From NCBI RefSeq assembly GCF_030315745.1, contig NZ_JASXSH010000025.1, positions 1 through 54,441 on the forward strand: a DNA stretch of 54,441 nt. Reading direction: 5' to 3'. The notes under the pieces were generated by a model. It was not told the DNA's origin, did no database searches, and worked only from the letters and a program-made list of their open reading frames with translations. Origin of the DNA: Gordonia heveisoli. GTDB taxonomy: Bacteria > Actinomycetota > Actinomycetes > Mycobacteriales > Mycobacteriaceae. The translations under genes were made by a program, and so were the position numbers. Every line of letters begins with the position of its first letter. The stretch's first letter is position 1. Below, in pieces: positions 53,530-54,441 of this stretch.

Positions 53530-54375
53530 GTGCCCACCATCCGCCGACGAGTAGCCCTGGTCGCCCCCGCATCGGACGAACGCAAAGCACGCAAGGCGCT
53601 GTCATCAGCCGCCGACGAGGTCATCCTCGACCTGGAGGACGCCGTCACGCCCGACCACAAGGAGTCGGCGCGCACGACGGCGGCCCGGCTGGTCGCCGAG
53701 TTCGGGACGACCCGCCCTACGTCCATCCGCATCAACGGTTTCGACACCCCGTGGGTCGACGCCGATCTCGCGGCCTGCGCACAGATGGGACCGGCACTGA
53801 CGTCCGTGGTGCTGCCCAAGACCGAGTCGGCGGCCCAACTGGCGCACGCCGCCGAGCAACTCGGCGACAGCCCCGCACGCCTGCAGGCGCTGATCGAGAC
53901 GCCTGTCGGCATCCGCGACGTCGACGACATCTGCCGCGACGCCCCGCGCCTGGACGCGGTGATCCTCGGTTACGCCGACCTGGGGGCCACCCTGGGCCGA
54001 CCCGCAAGCGCACCCCGGACGGTCTGGCATCCCATCCAGGATGCGCTGCTGGTCGCGGCTCGCGCCGCGGGCATCTCGGTGATCGACGGCCCGCACCTCA
54101 CCATCGCCGACGACGACGGGTTCCGGTCGGCGAAGATCTGGACCCGCGATCTTGGATTCGACGGCACCTGGGTCATCCATCCCGCCCAGATCGACACGGC
54201 CACAGACCTGTTCACACCCAGTGCCGAGGCGGTCGCCGACGCCCGCCGAGTACTCGTGGCCTTGACGGAGGCGGCCGCCCGAGGCGAGGGTGCCGCCGCC
54301 CTCGACGGCCGGATGCTCGATGAGGCGCTGGCGGTCACCGCGCGCCGGGTATTGGCCAACCACACCGGAGACTGA
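53530..54375 (+). CDS. CitE-like CoA lyase (HpcH/HpaI aldolase family)
   Basis: 281-residue HpcH/HpaI TIM-barrel protein of the CitE-like branch. ADEVILDLEDAVTPDHKESAR holds the metal-binding region, SIRINGFDTPW the Arg for the acyl group, ALIETPVGIRD the catalytic-face Glu, and VILGYADLGATLG is typical. CitE-like proteins in mycobacteria act on citramalyl- or malyl-CoA-type substrates. The start is GTG preceded by AAGGAG, but ten C residues lie between them, stretching the spacing to 13 bases. The gene is complete just before the damaged contig end. Substrate not certain; a C5 dicarboxylyl-CoA is possible. Confidence 0.9.
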   Translation: MPTIRRRVALVAPASDERKARKALSSAADEVILDLEDAVTPDHKESARTTAARLVAEFGTTRPTSIRINGFDTPWVDADLAACAQMGPALTSVVLPKTESAAQLAHAAEQLGDSPARLQALIETPVGIRDVDDICRDAPRLDAVILGYADLGATLGRPASAPRTVWHPIQDALLVAARAAGISVIDGPHLTIADDDGFRSAKIWTRDLGFDGTWVIHPAQIDTATDLFTPSAEAVADARRVLVALTEAAARGEGAAALDGRMLDEALAVTARRVLANHTGD

Positions 54376-54390
54376 CCCGCCGACCGCGGT

Positions 54391-54441
54391 GGGGGGGGGG
54401 GGGGGGGCCGGGGGGCCCCCCCCCCCCCCCCCCCCCCACAA
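54391..54441. other. Artificial-looking G/C homopolymer contig end
   Basis: Seventeen G, CC, six G, twenty-two C and ACAA follow the last gene. This is not plausible genomic sequence and is most likely a contig-edge artefact. It should not be annotated as biology. Confidence 0.85.

Noticed and set aside
54391..54441. Possible G-quadruplex or hairpin element at the window end
   Set aside because: Pure G and C runs at a contig edge are far more likely to be an assembly artefact.

Overview
The window is high-GC actinobacterial DNA. Gene content (HspR-type HAIR sites and a SigR/SigH-type promoter before clpB, many acyl-CoA enzymes, a P450, an EchA8-like hydratase, an SseA-like sulfurtransferase, GTG starts with strong GGAGG sites) suggests a Mycobacteriales genome near Gordonia, Rhodococcus or Williamsia. 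This is inferred from gene content and style, not from a marker gene. Genes are dense and there is no rRNA, tRNA, CRISPR array or recognisable insertion sequence. The last ~50 bases are artificial-looking G and C runs, so the window ends at a contig edge. Layout, left to right. 0-5.5 kb: tag (DNA repair), clpB with a doubly controlled stress promoter, a cytochrome P450 and a secreted cupin. 5.5-9 kb: a LacI-type repressor facing a two-gene glutarate module (glutaryl-CoA dehydrogenase and CoA-transferase), with three CG-centred operator-like elements spaced exactly 12 bp apart between them. 9-11 kb: an SDR followed by an SGNH hydrolase with a frameshifted 5' end, and an NTF2-like protein. 11-14.5 kb: a GlxA-type regulator divergent from a membrane protein that seems to carry two DJ-1/PfpI-like domains, then a rhodanese. 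14.5-18.2 kb: ribokinase-family kinase, metallo-beta-lactamase-fold hydrolase, and a membrane protein with a phosphodiesterase domain. 18.2-23.4 kb: crotonase-family pair, SDR, MarR regulator and a divergent, frameshifted MFS exporter. 23.4-27.7 kb: a GntR/UTRA regulator, acyl-CoA dehydrogenase, MaoC hydratase and a second class III CoA-transferase, i.e. a small acyl-CoA pathway. 27.6-30.2 kb: an HpnE-like flavoprotein and an APH-type kinase. 30.2-43.5 kb: a tightly packed leftward operon (RidA, GntR, DadA-like oxidase, PruA, TMADH-like flavoprotein, amine-oxidase-like flavoprotein, SDR, MFS, thioesterase, EamA exporter), with a second GntR and a stand-alone ectoine hydroxylase gene (ectD) beside it. 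The enzyme set fits breakdown of an N-methylated cyclic amino acid through proline and P5C to glutamate; the substrate is inferred. 43.6-52.8 kb: the most unusual region. A SARP-like regulator diverges from six co-directional genes: an 814-aa acidic/amphipathic protein of unknown function, an HExxH metalloprotein, a small coiled-coil protein, an unknown 380-aa protein, a tyrosinase with an added N-terminal peptidoglycan-binding-like domain, and a DUF2182-like membrane protein. Several stops and starts overlap as ATGA. The 814-aa protein and the tyrosinase share short (S/T)PFA(E/D) motifs in their disordered N-termini. 53-54.4 kb: a small secreted protein and a CitE-like lyase. Four genes (SGNH hydrolase, MFS exporter, HpnE-like, EamA exporter) show apparent single-base frameshifts. 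Together with the artificial contig end this makes assembly or sequencing error a serious possibility, and raw reads should be checked before any is called a pseudogene.
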